Shown: piece after piece, positions 1 through 9,111 of the stretch
Position numbering within the stretch: position 1 is the stretch's first letter
How the letters are laid out: the number at the start of each line of letters is the position of its first letter
Source: JALORV01 sp963702595
Lineage (GTDB): Bacteria; Pseudomonadota; Gammaproteobacteria; Burkholderiales; Burkholderiaceae_F
Assembly: GCA_963702595.1 (NCBI GenBank)
Contig: CAVPDC010000001.1
Location: forward strand, 206,556 to 270,555
Direction: 5' to 3'
Length of the DNA stretch: 64,000 nucleotides
The notes under the pieces: model-generated
Database searches by the model: none
The model's input: the letters and a program-made list of their open reading frames with translations, nothing else
What the model was told of the DNA's origin: nothing
Translations under genes and position numbers: made by a program

Positions 1-781
1 GATCAATGACGTCGTGCTCGCGGTGTGCGCGGGCGCGCTGCGCAGCTACCTCGAAGGCAAGGACGAGTTGCCGGACCAGGATCTGTCGACGCTGATGCCT
101 GTTTATGTGCGCGAGCCGGAGGCCGGACCCGACAGCCGGCCGGAAGTGGAGTGGGAGCGACTGATGCTCGGCGCGGACATTGCCGATCCCCGGGAGCGGC
201 TGGCGTTCATCAAGGGGCAGACGGCGTCCTCCGGTCTCATCTCGCGAGCGACCGGCGCACGCGAGCTCACCGACATCGCAACGCAGGCGCCGGCCGCCAC
301 GCTCGCCATCACGGGCAAGCTGCTCGGTCGCGCGCTGCTCGGGGCGGGTCGGCGCGCGCCGATCGCCAACTGCGCGATCACCAATGTGCCGGGACCCTCG
401 GAGCCGCTCTACCTCGCCGGGGCACGCATGACGTACTTCTCCGCGATCATGCCGATCAACGATGGCCTCGGCCTCGTGTTTGCGGTGACGAGCTACGACG
501 GGCGGATCATTGTTTCACCCACGTCGTGCCGCGAGCAGATGCCGGATCCGGAGGTCTTCGCCCAGTGTCTGCGCGACTCCTTCCAGGAGTACCTCGCCCT
601 TGCGCGCAAGCGCGCGCGGGCCAAGGCGGCGGCCCGGCCCAAGGCTAGGCCGGCGCGCGTCGGTGGGAAGTCGTCAGGTGGTAAATCCGCCCGAGCAGCC
701 CAGCCGGCGGCACGAAAGGCCGCCACTGCCCCTCGGACTGCGCCAGGCGGTCGGCGACGATCCAGAGCACCAGCGGGTTGA
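1..781 (+). CDS. Wax ester synthase / diacylglycerol acyltransferase, C-terminal part
   Basis: The gene enters from the left edge; the frame is open from base 2 and only the C-terminal ~259 residues are present. The first residues (INDVVLAVCAGALRSYL) match the conserved ND block of the bacterial WS/DGAT family, which esterifies fatty alcohols or diacylglycerol with acyl-CoA to make storage lipids at the inner membrane. The catalytic HHxxxDG motif would lie upstream, outside the window. After the family's usual end (near EYLALARKR) there is a ~55-residue tail rich in Lys, Ala, Arg and Pro. The last 137 bases overlap the convergent hydrolase gene. Family call fairly sure; substrate not determinable. 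Confidence 0.85.
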   Translation, partial: INDVVLAVCAGALRSYLEGKDELPDQDLSTLMPVYVREPEAGPDSRPEVEWERLMLGADIADPRERLAFIKGQTASSGLISRATGARELTDIATQAPAATLAITGKLLGRALLGAGRRAPIANCAITNVPGPSEPLYLAGARMTYFSAIMPINDGLGLVFAVTSYDGRIIVSPTSCREQMPDPEVFAQCLRDSFQEYLALARKRARAKAAARPKARPARVGGKSSGGKSARAAQPAARKAATAPRTAPGGRRRSRAPAG

Positions 782-1463
782 AGCCCAGCCCGAGGTGACT
801 GCCCGGTACGCGGATGTTTTCGTGCAACGCCGGGTTGCCATCGATGGTCGCCTCCTGCGGCGGCACGACTCCGTCCGTGAGGGAGTAGATGCAGGAGATC
901 GGCACCGGCAGCGCTTTCGGCTGCCGGAGATACTTCGCGCGCGACTGCGCGAGGTGCGCCGTCGTCCCCATCGGATGCGAGATCAGGCGATAAAGTGCCT
1001 TGACCAGCGGCGGCGACTGGCTGCCCCCGCGATCGAAGGTCACTGGACTGCCAAGCGTGATGACGGAACGTATGCACCCTGTCGCCTCGTGCGCGCCGTA
1101 CATGGCGAACATGCCGCCCAGGCTCCAGCCCACGAGGCTCACCTTCCGGCCGCTCTTGTAGTGCATGTAGCGGATCTTCTGCTCGAGCGCGCTGGCGTGC
1201 CGGCTGTTGAATCCGACGTTGCGCCCGAAGCCCCACGTCTGGACCTCGTAGCCGCGGTTCTGCAGAAAGAGCTTGAGCACGATCAGTGTGCCCTCGTCCG
1301 CCATGAAGCCAGGCAGCAGCAGCACCGGGTGGCCGTCGCCGCGCGGAGTGCGGGTGAGCATCGGAAGGTTCCACGGCAGCGCTGCCATCTCGAGCAGAGC
1401 GCGCGGCTCGATGACCTGATGCAGCAGGCGGGGCTTGCCGACGTAGGTCTGTCTTCTGGCCAT
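645..1463 (-). CDS. Alpha/beta hydrolase (lipase/esterase-like)
   Basis: A 272-residue protein with the alpha/beta hydrolase layout: an oxyanion-region LLLPGF near residue 50, a nucleophile elbow GWSLGG near residue 113 with the candidate catalytic serine, a candidate acid in YSLTDG near residue 195, and a candidate histidine in PGSHLGLG near residue 222. No signal peptide is evident, so it is probably cytoplasmic. It converges on the WS/DGAT gene and overlaps its tail, which fits a role in acyl-ester turnover, but that link is inference. The substrate is unknown. Confidence 0.75.
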   Translation of the reverse strand: MARRQTYVGKPRLLHQVIEPRALLEMAALPWNLPMLTRTPRGDGHPVLLLPGFMADEGTLIVLKLFLQNRGYEVQTWGFGRNVGFNSRHASALEQKIRYMHYKSGRKVSLVGWSLGGMFAMYGAHEATGCIRSVITLGSPVTFDRGGSQSPPLVKALYRLISHPMGTTAHLAQSRAKYLRQPKALPVPISCIYSLTDGVVPPQEATIDGNPALHENIRVPGSHLGLGFNPLVLWIVADRLAQSEGQWRPFVPPAGLLGRIYHLTTSHRRAPA

Positions 1464-1982
1464 CTGGGTTCCGGTTGCTGATCAGACTATTGAAGCGTAC
1501 CTCGCATCCGCCCCGTCGAAAGGGCCAACTGAAGCATCATTCGAATCGTGCGTACACCGGGCTTCGTACGTGCAATGGCCGGCGACTTGATCAACGGAAC
1601 CGCACCGTGACCGCAATGACGAAGGTTGAGACCATCGGTTCCCTTTTCCGCATTTCTTGCCTAAAGCGGCTTTGCGGGGGTTGCAAGGTCGGAACTCCTG
1701 CACTCCGTGCGCGTTGTTGCCGTAGTGTGTATTGCGGTGAAACTGGCGGACGCAATGTCCGCAAACGCGCCACTCAAAGTGCTTCAAAGCCACCAGTAGT
1801 GTGTTCAACCTAGGCGGCGGAACGCGACCCCTTGCTGCCATTTGCGTCGCCCGAAAGCCGCCATCGATTTCACGCCGAAAGCCGACATCGGCCTGATCGG
1901 CTGAACGCGAACGATAGGAGACCTTAGCCGCTGCCGAAAGCGGTCGCGACGCGGCAGCCTTTAGCAGACGCCCGCTCGAGTT
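1464..1982. other. Gene-poor stretch, lower GC
   Basis: About 520 bases with lower GC and more in-frame stops than the neighbours. Open frames of up to 119 codons exist on both strands but have Cys/Arg-rich, unconvincing translations. Around 1856-1960 the segment CCGAAAGC recurs three times, as in decayed intergenic DNA. I see no gene here that I can support. Confidence 0.5.
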
Positions 1983-2141
1983 CTAGTTCGCGGCGGCGGC
2001 GATCAATCCAACGCCGAATCCGCCATCCGTGAGACCAAGCTGCAGCACGTCACTCGTGGGCTCCCTTTCGCGCCAGGATTGAAACGCCGCAAGCAAACGA
2101 GCTGCAGAAACACTGAAAAAAACAATGACCCAGATGTCCAT
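1983..2141 (-). CDS. Small hypothetical membrane protein
   Basis: A 52-codon frame starting at the ATG at 2141, preceded by a GGAG-like ribosome site about 8 bases upstream (GCGGAGCGGGCG-ATG). A hydrophobic N-terminus (DIWVIVFFSVSAA) could be a single membrane span; the C-terminus is glycine-rich. The frame stays open upstream to 2189, into the IS21-like repeat. No family recognised, and it may be spurious. Confidence 0.3.
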   Translation of the reverse strand: MDIWVIVFFSVSAARLLAAFQSWREREPTSDVLQLGLTDGGFGVGLIAAAAN

Positions 2142-2170
2142 TCGCCCGCTCCGCTTTGAATGAACTTGAG

Positions 2171-2321
2171 TGTTGAGTATCGCGTCCAATTGACCCAGAT
2201 TATCGATTTGGACTGGCCCGGATACAGGGAGGAAGAGTTTTGGCGTGCGAGACGGTTACGATGGGTTCAGGTGGGTCACCGCATCGCGATCAAGTGGGTC
2301 AATTGGACGCGATAGTCAACA
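2171..2321. mobile_element. IS21-like miniature inverted-repeat element (MITE)
   Basis: A 151-bp segment with 27-bp terminal inverted repeats (2171-2197 and 2295-2321) that differ at one position. The ends read TGTTGA and TCAACA; the core of the arms contains GTCCAATTGAC. Inside the right end the motif GTGGGTCA recurs at 2269 and 2294, resembling the multiple internal terminal repeats of IS21-family elements. There is no room for istA or istB, so it would be a non-autonomous or internally deleted copy. No convincing target-site duplication was found. The arms are seen directly; the IS21 assignment is inference. Confidence 0.6.
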
Positions 2322-2459
2322 GACTACCGTCGCCACGTCAATCGAAGTCGCCCGCGAAACAGCGCAAACGCGAGCCTGGTCAGGCTCCTGGGCCGTGAAC
2401 GCTTGCGGTTGTCTCTCTGTCCGAGTAACTTTGCCAACGATGACGTGCAAGCTTTCATC

Positions 2460-2612
2460 ATGAGCAACTTCTCGCCAGGCGAATACGCTCTCGTCGGCTT
2501 TGCCGGCTTCTGGGGTGTCGTGGGATTGGGCATCATTGTGACCGTCGGCTACTTCTGGCTGAAGCAGCGAAACTCACGCACCGCGCAGAACCTGGCTTCG
2601 CGGCGCCGCTAG
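2460..2612 (+). CDS. Small single-pass membrane protein, hypothetical
   Basis: A 50-residue frame (MSNFSPGEYALVGF...) with one clear membrane span (about residues 9-30, rich in Gly, Val, Phe, Ile) and a basic C-terminus ending RRR. The frame is open 19 codons further upstream, but the internal ATG at 2460 gives a compact membrane protein. A strong GC hairpin 17 bases downstream supports a transcribed unit. No family recognised. Confidence 0.45.
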   Translation: MSNFSPGEYALVGFAGFWGVVGLGIIVTVGYFWLKQRNSRTAQNLASRRR

Positions 2613-2628
2613 GCGCGTTTTGACCACA

Positions 2629-2660
2629 CGAGGACGCCACCGCGTCCTCGTTCCTGTTTC
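2629..2660 (+). terminator. Hairpin terminator after the small membrane gene
   Basis: A perfect 9-bp stem CGAGGACGC / GCGTCCTCG with a 4-base loop, followed by a T-rich stretch (TTCCTGTTT). It sits just after the stop of the 50-residue membrane protein gene. Confidence 0.6.
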
Positions 2661-2924
2661 CCTGACGGTTTGCCTCTTACGGCAGCGAAGGCAGAGTCCT
2701 TGGCGAAGCGTGAATTCGATTGTTTTCTTCGCCCACCGAAGACAATCGTCGCATTACGCGCGGCTGCTCCGTGCTGAAACGCGTGTTGTTGAAGCTACCA
2801 CGACATGAAGGCATTTGACGTTGCCGGCAGTGCGGAGACCTCGGATCGCGAGTCAGCTCCTGCGGCGCCTCGCCCGAGGCTCCGCGGTCACCGGGAGGGA
2901 TGCTGCGCGGACCTCTAGCTCACG
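2661..2924. other. Non-coding gap
   Basis: No supported gene. This is the 3' flank of the minus-strand acyl carrier protein gene; the open frames here are short and lack ribosome sites. Confidence 0.4.
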
Positions 2925-3170
2925 TCATCGCAGCCGGACGGCGCAGTAGTCGGTCAACTGACCGAGGGTCGTGAGGCGCGCGGCGTCGGCGTCGGGGATG
3001 TCGATGCCGAGGGCGGCGTGCACAGCCACCAGGAAATTCATCCAGTCTACCGAGTCCAAATCGACCTGGTCGCGCAGCCGCTTTTCGGGCCGCAGCGTGG
3101 CGAAGTCGACCTCCGGCGCAATGCGGCCGAGGCAGTCGAGAAGCGCTCTGCGCAGCTCGTCGCGCGTCAT
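2925..3170 (-). CDS. Acyl carrier protein
   Basis: An 81-residue acidic helical protein with the phosphopantetheine attachment site DLDSVDW; Ser40 is the candidate prosthetic-group serine. Length and motif position fit stand-alone acyl carrier proteins. The start ATG overlaps the E2 stop codon (TGATG), so it is translationally coupled as the last gene of the synthetase-E1-E2 operon. The longer upstream frame merely shadows the E2 gene. In this context it probably accepts or presents an acyl group handled by the dehydrogenase or the synthetase, but its partner cannot be read from sequence. It is unlikely to be the fatty-acid synthase AcpP, which sits in the fab cluster. Confidence 0.85.
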   Translation of the reverse strand: MTRDELRRALLDCLGRIAPEVDFATLRPEKRLRDQVDLDSVDWMNFLVAVHAALGIDIPDADAARLTTLGQLTDYCAVRLR

Positions 3171-4354
3171 CAAAGTGCCTTCGCCAGTTCGGCGGGCTGC
3201 TGCAGCAGTCCGCGCACCGCGGCCAGGAACAGGCCGCCACGATGCCCGTCGCTGGTCCGATGGTCGGCGCCAAGGCTCGCCGTGACGAGCGGTGTCGGCT
3301 TGACCACGCCGTCCACGACCCACGGCCTTTCGAGCACCCGCCCGAATCCGACGATGGCCACCTGCGGCGGATAGATGATTGGAAAGACGCTGCCGACGCC
3401 CTGGTCGCCGAGACTGGTCACCGTGATCGTCGCATCGGCGAGCTCCGAGGCCTTCAACGATCCGGCGCGCGCCCGCTGTACCAGGTCCAGCAGTTCGCGG
3501 TTCAGCGTGTCGAGGTCCTTGCCTGGCACGTCGCGCAGCGCCGGCGCGATCAGTCCTCCGGTGCGCAGCGCGATCGCCACTCCGACGTGGACGCCGGTGC
3601 CGGGAACGAACACGCCATTCTGGAAAAGGCCGTTGAACTCGGGATAGCGCTGCAACGCGCGCGCGACGGCCTGGAGCAGCAGCGGCGCCAGAAGAATGCG
3701 CTCGTTGACGCTGCGCGTCGCATTGCGATCGGCGAGAAAAGCAGTCGCCGCCGCGAGCGGCACGTCGTCCGCGAGGTAGTAGTGCGGGATCTCGCGTTTG
3801 CTGCGCGACATGGCCGCGGCAATGGTCTGCCGCATCACCTCGGCCCGGGTAGGCGTGCGCGCCTTGGACGCGGCGGCCTCCACGTCCGCGAGCGTGATCG
3901 CGCCTCCGGCACCGGTGCCGCTCAGTCCTTCGAGGCCGAGTCCGAGTTCGGCGGCACGCTTGCGCGCCGCCGGCGAGGCGGCGGCGCGCAAGCGCTCCGC
4001 GGAGAGCGGCACGGCGTCCGGCAGCGGCTGTGGAGTTGCCGGCGGGGCGGCAGCCGTTGCGGTCGCTGTCGCCGCCCGCAGCGCGTCCATCTGCGCCCTC
4101 ACGTACTCGTCCGTCTCACCGGCTTCGCGCAGCACCGCCATCAGCGTGCCGACCGTGACCTCGGTCCCCGGTTCGATCGGCAGCGCTACTACCGTGCCGT
4201 CGTGCCAACACTCGATATCGATCGCCGCCTTCGTCGTGTCAACCACAGCGATGATGTCGCCCTTCCTGACCGTGTCGCCGGCCTTAACCCGCCACTCGAG
4301 CAGCGTGCCCTTGTCCATGTCGGAACCGAGCGACGGCAGGCGAAATTCGATCAT
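3170..4354 (-). CDS. 2-oxoacid dehydrogenase E2 (dihydrolipoamide acyltransferase)
   Basis: A 394-residue E2 with one N-terminal lipoyl domain (lipoyl lysine K42 in DTTKAA), an Ala/Pro-rich linker, a peripheral-subunit-binding domain around residues 118-155, and a C-terminal catalytic domain ending in the DHRTSDG motif (catalytic His about 365). It transfers the acyl group made by E1 from lipoamide to a thiol acceptor, normally CoA. The start at 4354 overlaps the E1-beta stop (ATGA). Upstream in-frame residues belong to the E1-beta overlap. No E3 gene is nearby, so E3 must be shared or absent. The family is sure; the substrate (pyruvate, branched-chain, acetoin or other) is open. Confidence 0.92.
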   Translation of the reverse strand: MIEFRLPSLGSDMDKGTLLEWRVKAGDTVRKGDIIAVVDTTKAAIDIECWHDGTVVALPIEPGTEVTVGTLMAVLREAGETDEYVRAQMDALRAATATATAAAPPATPQPLPDAVPLSAERLRAAASPAARKRAAELGLGLEGLSGTGAGGAITLADVEAAASKARTPTRAEVMRQTIAAAMSRSKREIPHYYLADDVPLAAATAFLADRNATRSVNERILLAPLLLQAVARALQRYPEFNGLFQNGVFVPGTGVHVGVAIALRTGGLIAPALRDVPGKDLDTLNRELLDLVQRARAGSLKASELADATITVTSLGDQGVGSVFPIIYPPQVAIVGFGRVLERPWVVDGVVKPTPLVTASLGADHRTSDGHRGGLFLAAVRGLLQQPAELAKAL

Positions 4355-5340
4355 GCCGACTTGCCCAGCAGCGCCAACGCGGCCGCCACGATCTTCGGCG
4401 GCATCGGCAGTGCGGCATCTTCGAGGTGCTTGGGATAGGGGATCGGCACTTCCTCGCTGCACACCCGCGCCGGTGGCGCATCGAGATCGTAAAAGGCGCG
4501 TTCCGTGAGGCCGGCCATGATCTCGGCTGCCAGGCTGCAGGTGCGCCAGCCTTCGTCGACCACCAGCACGCGATGGGTCTTGCGCAACGAGGCGACCAGC
4601 GTGTCCCAGTCGAGCGGTCGCAGCACACGCAAGTCGATCACTTCGGCTTCGACATCCTTTCGAGCCAACGCGGCCGCCGCCTCATTGACTCGCGGCAGCG
4701 AGCCACCGTAAGTCACGATGGTCATGTCCTTGCCGGCGCGGCGCACCGCGGCCCGCTCGATATCGACGGCGGGCGCCGGCTCGCTCAGTTCGCCTTCGAG
4801 GTTATAGAGCTGTGCATGCTCGAACATCACGACCGGATCCGGATCTTCGAGGGCCGGCCACAGCATGCCGCGCGCGTCCGCGATGGTCGCCGGCGCCAGC
4901 ACCCGGATACCCGGTATGTGCGCGTACCAGACTTCCAAGCTGTGCGAATGCTGGGCCGCGAGCTGGCGGCCGGCGCCGGTGGCCATGCGGATCACCACCG
5001 GCACAGAGAACTGGCCGCCGGACATGTGGCGCAACGTGGCGGCCGTGTTGACGATCTGGTCGAGCGCAAGCAGCGAAAAATTCACCGTCATGATCTCGAC
5101 GATCGGCCGCAGCCCGCCGAGCGCGGCGCCGATGCTGGTGCCGACGAACGCCAGCTCCGACAGCGGCGTGTCGCGGATCCGTTCCGGGCCGAACTCGTCG
5201 AAAAAGCCTTTGGTCACAGCATACGAGCCGCCGTACTTGCCGACATCCTCGCCCATGATGAACACGCGCGGATCGCGGCGCAGCGCCTCGCGGTGCGCCT
5301 CGCGCAGGGCTTCCCGATAGCTGGTGGCACGTGCGCTCAT
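4351..5340 (-). CDS. 2-oxoacid dehydrogenase E1 component, beta subunit
   Basis: A 329-residue protein of the PdhB/AcoB type: N-terminal MGEDVGKYGGSY block, TPLSE near residue 59, and a C-terminal transketolase domain with VVDEGWRTC. With the alpha subunit it forms the thiamine-diphosphate decarboxylase that loads the lipoyl arm of E2. Coupled by ATGA overlaps to the alpha gene upstream and E2 downstream. Substrate unresolved. Confidence 0.92.
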   Translation of the reverse strand: MSARATSYREALREAHREALRRDPRVFIMGEDVGKYGGSYAVTKGFFDEFGPERIRDTPLSELAFVGTSIGAALGGLRPIVEIMTVNFSLLALDQIVNTAATLRHMSGGQFSVPVVIRMATGAGRQLAAQHSHSLEVWYAHIPGIRVLAPATIADARGMLWPALEDPDPVVMFEHAQLYNLEGELSEPAPAVDIERAAVRRAGKDMTIVTYGGSLPRVNEAAAALARKDVEAEVIDLRVLRPLDWDTLVASLRKTHRVLVVDEGWRTCSLAAEIMAGLTERAFYDLDAPPARVCSEEVPIPYPKHLEDAALPMPPKIVAAALALLGKSA

Positions 5341-6392
5341 CGCAGCCCTCCGCTTGTCAGTACCGCTGCGGGCGGGCGCGGCGTGAGAACGTCCTTCGTG
5401 AGATCCTCAACCGGCTCCCAGCTTCCCGCTTCGGCAAAGGCTACGGCTGCGTCGACCTCCTGCATGGCGGACTGATCGAGTGCGAGGAACTGCATTTCGG
5501 TCAACATGTTCGCCGCCTTCAATCGCTGCGTGAACGTATGGATCGGGCCGCGCTCCTTCCAGGCCTCGACCTCGGCCTTGGCACGGTACAACTCGGCATC
5601 GAACATCGAGTGCGCACGGAACCGATAGGTGTGCAACTCGAGGAAGTACGGTGCGCGTTCCTGCCGCACGTAGTCGACCGCGCGTGCAGCGGCGGCGTCG
5701 ACCGCCAGCACGTCCATGCCGTTGCAGTGCGAGGCCTCCACCCGATAGGCCGCCGCCTTGGCCACGAGGTCGGTCTGCGACTCGGAACGCGCGAGCGCGG
5801 TGCCCATCGCGTAGAGATTGTTCTCACACAGAAAGAGCACCGGCAGTCGCCACAGCGAGGCGAGGTTCAGCGACTCATGGAACGCGCCCTCGGCTACGGC
5901 GCCCTCGCCGAAGAAGCAGGCGGTGACGGCGTTCTCGCGCGGCAACTGTTTGTCGGCCAGCGCCAGGCCGCAGGCAAGCGGCAGGCCGCCGCCGACGATC
6001 GCGTTGCCGCCGAAAAAGCGCGTGGCCCGGTCGAAGAGATGCATCGAGCCACCGCGGCCGCGCGAGCAGCCTTCCTGCCTTGCGTACATCTCGGCCATGA
6101 TCGCGTTCATCGATACGCCGCGCAGCAGCGCCTGGCCATGCTCGCGATAGGTTGCGACCACGTTGTCCTCGGGCCGCAAGTGAGGCATGACGCCCGCGGC
6201 GACGGCTTCTTCGCCGATGTAAAGATGCAGAAAGCCGCGGATCTTGCCGGCGCCATACAACTCGGCGCAGCGCTCCTCCAGCCGCCGGATGCGCAGCATG
6301 TCGCGCACCCGCGCATGGCAGAAGTCGGGTGCATAACGCGTCACCTCCGTCGTGCTGGGCGGCAGGTCCTCGATCTCGTAACGGGTACTCAT
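5337..6392 (-). CDS. 2-oxoacid dehydrogenase E1 component, alpha subunit
   Basis: A 351-residue E1-alpha with the thiamine-diphosphate/Mg motif spanning GEGAVAEG to CENN (about residues 162-192), and the GKIRGFLHLYIGEEA and GRGGSMHLF blocks of PdhA/AcoA proteins. The start at 6392 follows a strong ribosome site (GAGGAGG, 7-base spacing). It lies 70 bases downstream of the acyl-CoA synthetase and overlaps E1-beta by 4 bases. Closest in style to pyruvate or acetoin dehydrogenase E1; specificity is inference. Confidence 0.92.
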   Translation of the reverse strand: MSTRYEIEDLPPSTTEVTRYAPDFCHARVRDMLRIRRLEERCAELYGAGKIRGFLHLYIGEEAVAAGVMPHLRPEDNVVATYREHGQALLRGVSMNAIMAEMYARQEGCSRGRGGSMHLFDRATRFFGGNAIVGGGLPLACGLALADKQLPRENAVTACFFGEGAVAEGAFHESLNLASLWRLPVLFLCENNLYAMGTALARSESQTDLVAKAAAYRVEASHCNGMDVLAVDAAAARAVDYVRQERAPYFLELHTYRFRAHSMFDAELYRAKAEVEAWKERGPIHTFTQRLKAANMLTEMQFLALDQSAMQEVDAAVAFAEAGSWEPVEDLTKDVLTPRPPAAVLTSGGLR

Positions 6393-6462
6393 GCCGCAAC
6401 CTCCTCATTGGGGAATGCAGTCCGGCGTGCGGCAGTGGGCGCCTTCCGGACGTCGTCCCGTG

Positions 6463-8235
<1,773 letters not shown>

Positions 8236-8461
8236 GGTTACCCCAGACGAAGCTCTGGACACCGGTTTCAAGCTAGAAGTCAGAGCGCGCCGCCGGTTGA
8301 CGGCCGTCAAGCGAAGGGTTCCATCGGCGCGAAGCCGTGCTCGTCACATCCCTTGGCGGCCGCGGAATCGATCGCAGCTCGAAAGATGACGACAGGCAAA
8401 CTCCACTCGAAGAGCGGGTGTAAGTTGAATCAGATGCTGGCCGCGAACGAAGGGAGGGAAA

Positions 8462-8677
8462 GTGACACCACATGCGCCTCAGGTCGGCGCCCCTGACCCG
8501 GAGAAGCGAACGTCGCCGATCCTCGACGAGGATGAAGAGTTCTCTCTGGATCTCGAACTCGAAACCGGCGTCTGCTATTTCAACAATCAGTCCTACCCAA
8601 TTGGCGCCTACGTTCTCAGCGGATCCGAGTTGCTCCACTGCGAGGAGCGCGGGCTCTGGGTCCGCCGCGGCTCGTAG
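8462..8677 (+). CDS. Small conserved protein, DUF1496-like
   Basis: A 71-residue protein from a GTG start behind a very good ribosome site (AGGGAGGGAAA-GTG). The C-terminal part has the pattern CYFNNQSYPIGAYV...LLHC, the paired-cysteine pattern of DUF1496-type small proteins. The N-terminus is acidic. Function unknown; it is divergent from the synthetase operon. The family match is from memory of the pattern, so moderate. Confidence 0.55.
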   Translation: MTPHAPQVGAPDPEKRTSPILDEDEEFSLDLELETGVCYFNNQSYPIGAYVLSGSELLHCEERGLWVRRGS

Positions 8678-8721
8678 GCCGGCACGGCTTGCGCTGGCAC
8701 TGAAACCGGGGTCGAGCCGGG

Positions 8722-9099
8722 ATGCGAGTGGCCGTCAACCGCGCACCGGCGGTGACGCTCTGGGCGGCGGTCGTCGCCGTGCGGCTCGGCTTCGACCGGG
8801 ATGAGGCGCTGACGCTCGGTCGTGTCGTCGCAGGCCAGAATGCCTACGCCAAAGGCAAGTCGCTCGGCCTGTTCAAGTCGGCGCCGGAGGACGTCCCGTG
8901 GCTCACCGGCTGCTTCGTGGCCGAGCGGAATGCGGCGCATCCGGACGCGTATTGCGAATTAGCCGGCGATGGCGAGCAGCGGCTGATGCAGCAGCGATGG
9001 CCGGGCAACGGCGTGCACGGGAGCGGGGAATGCCCGGCCGAGCGCGACGACAGCGGCCTGCACGGCCGGCCCGGGTACGTGCGCGCGGGGTGCCTATAA
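8722..9099 (+). pseudogene. Truncated conserved hypothetical protein
   Basis: The first ~53 codons (APAVTLWAAVV, LGFDRDEALTLGR, GKSLGLFK) look like the start of a conserved proteobacterial protein of unknown function. From about 8885 the translation becomes low-quality (PEDVPWLTGC...) and no other frame restores a plausible continuation. I read it as an N-terminal remnant fused to unrelated sequence upstream of the phosphorylase gene. It could instead be a short divergent gene. Confidence 0.4.
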
Positions 9100-9100
9100 T
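9095..9100 (+). promoter_or_regulatory. Candidate -10 box upstream of glgP
   Basis: An exact TATAAT lies 11 bases before the GTG start of the phosphorylase gene in otherwise GC-rich sequence. No good -35 hexamer stands 16-18 bases upstream. If used, the transcript would have almost no leader. Confidence 0.35.
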
Positions 9101-9111
9101 CGGGGCATCGT

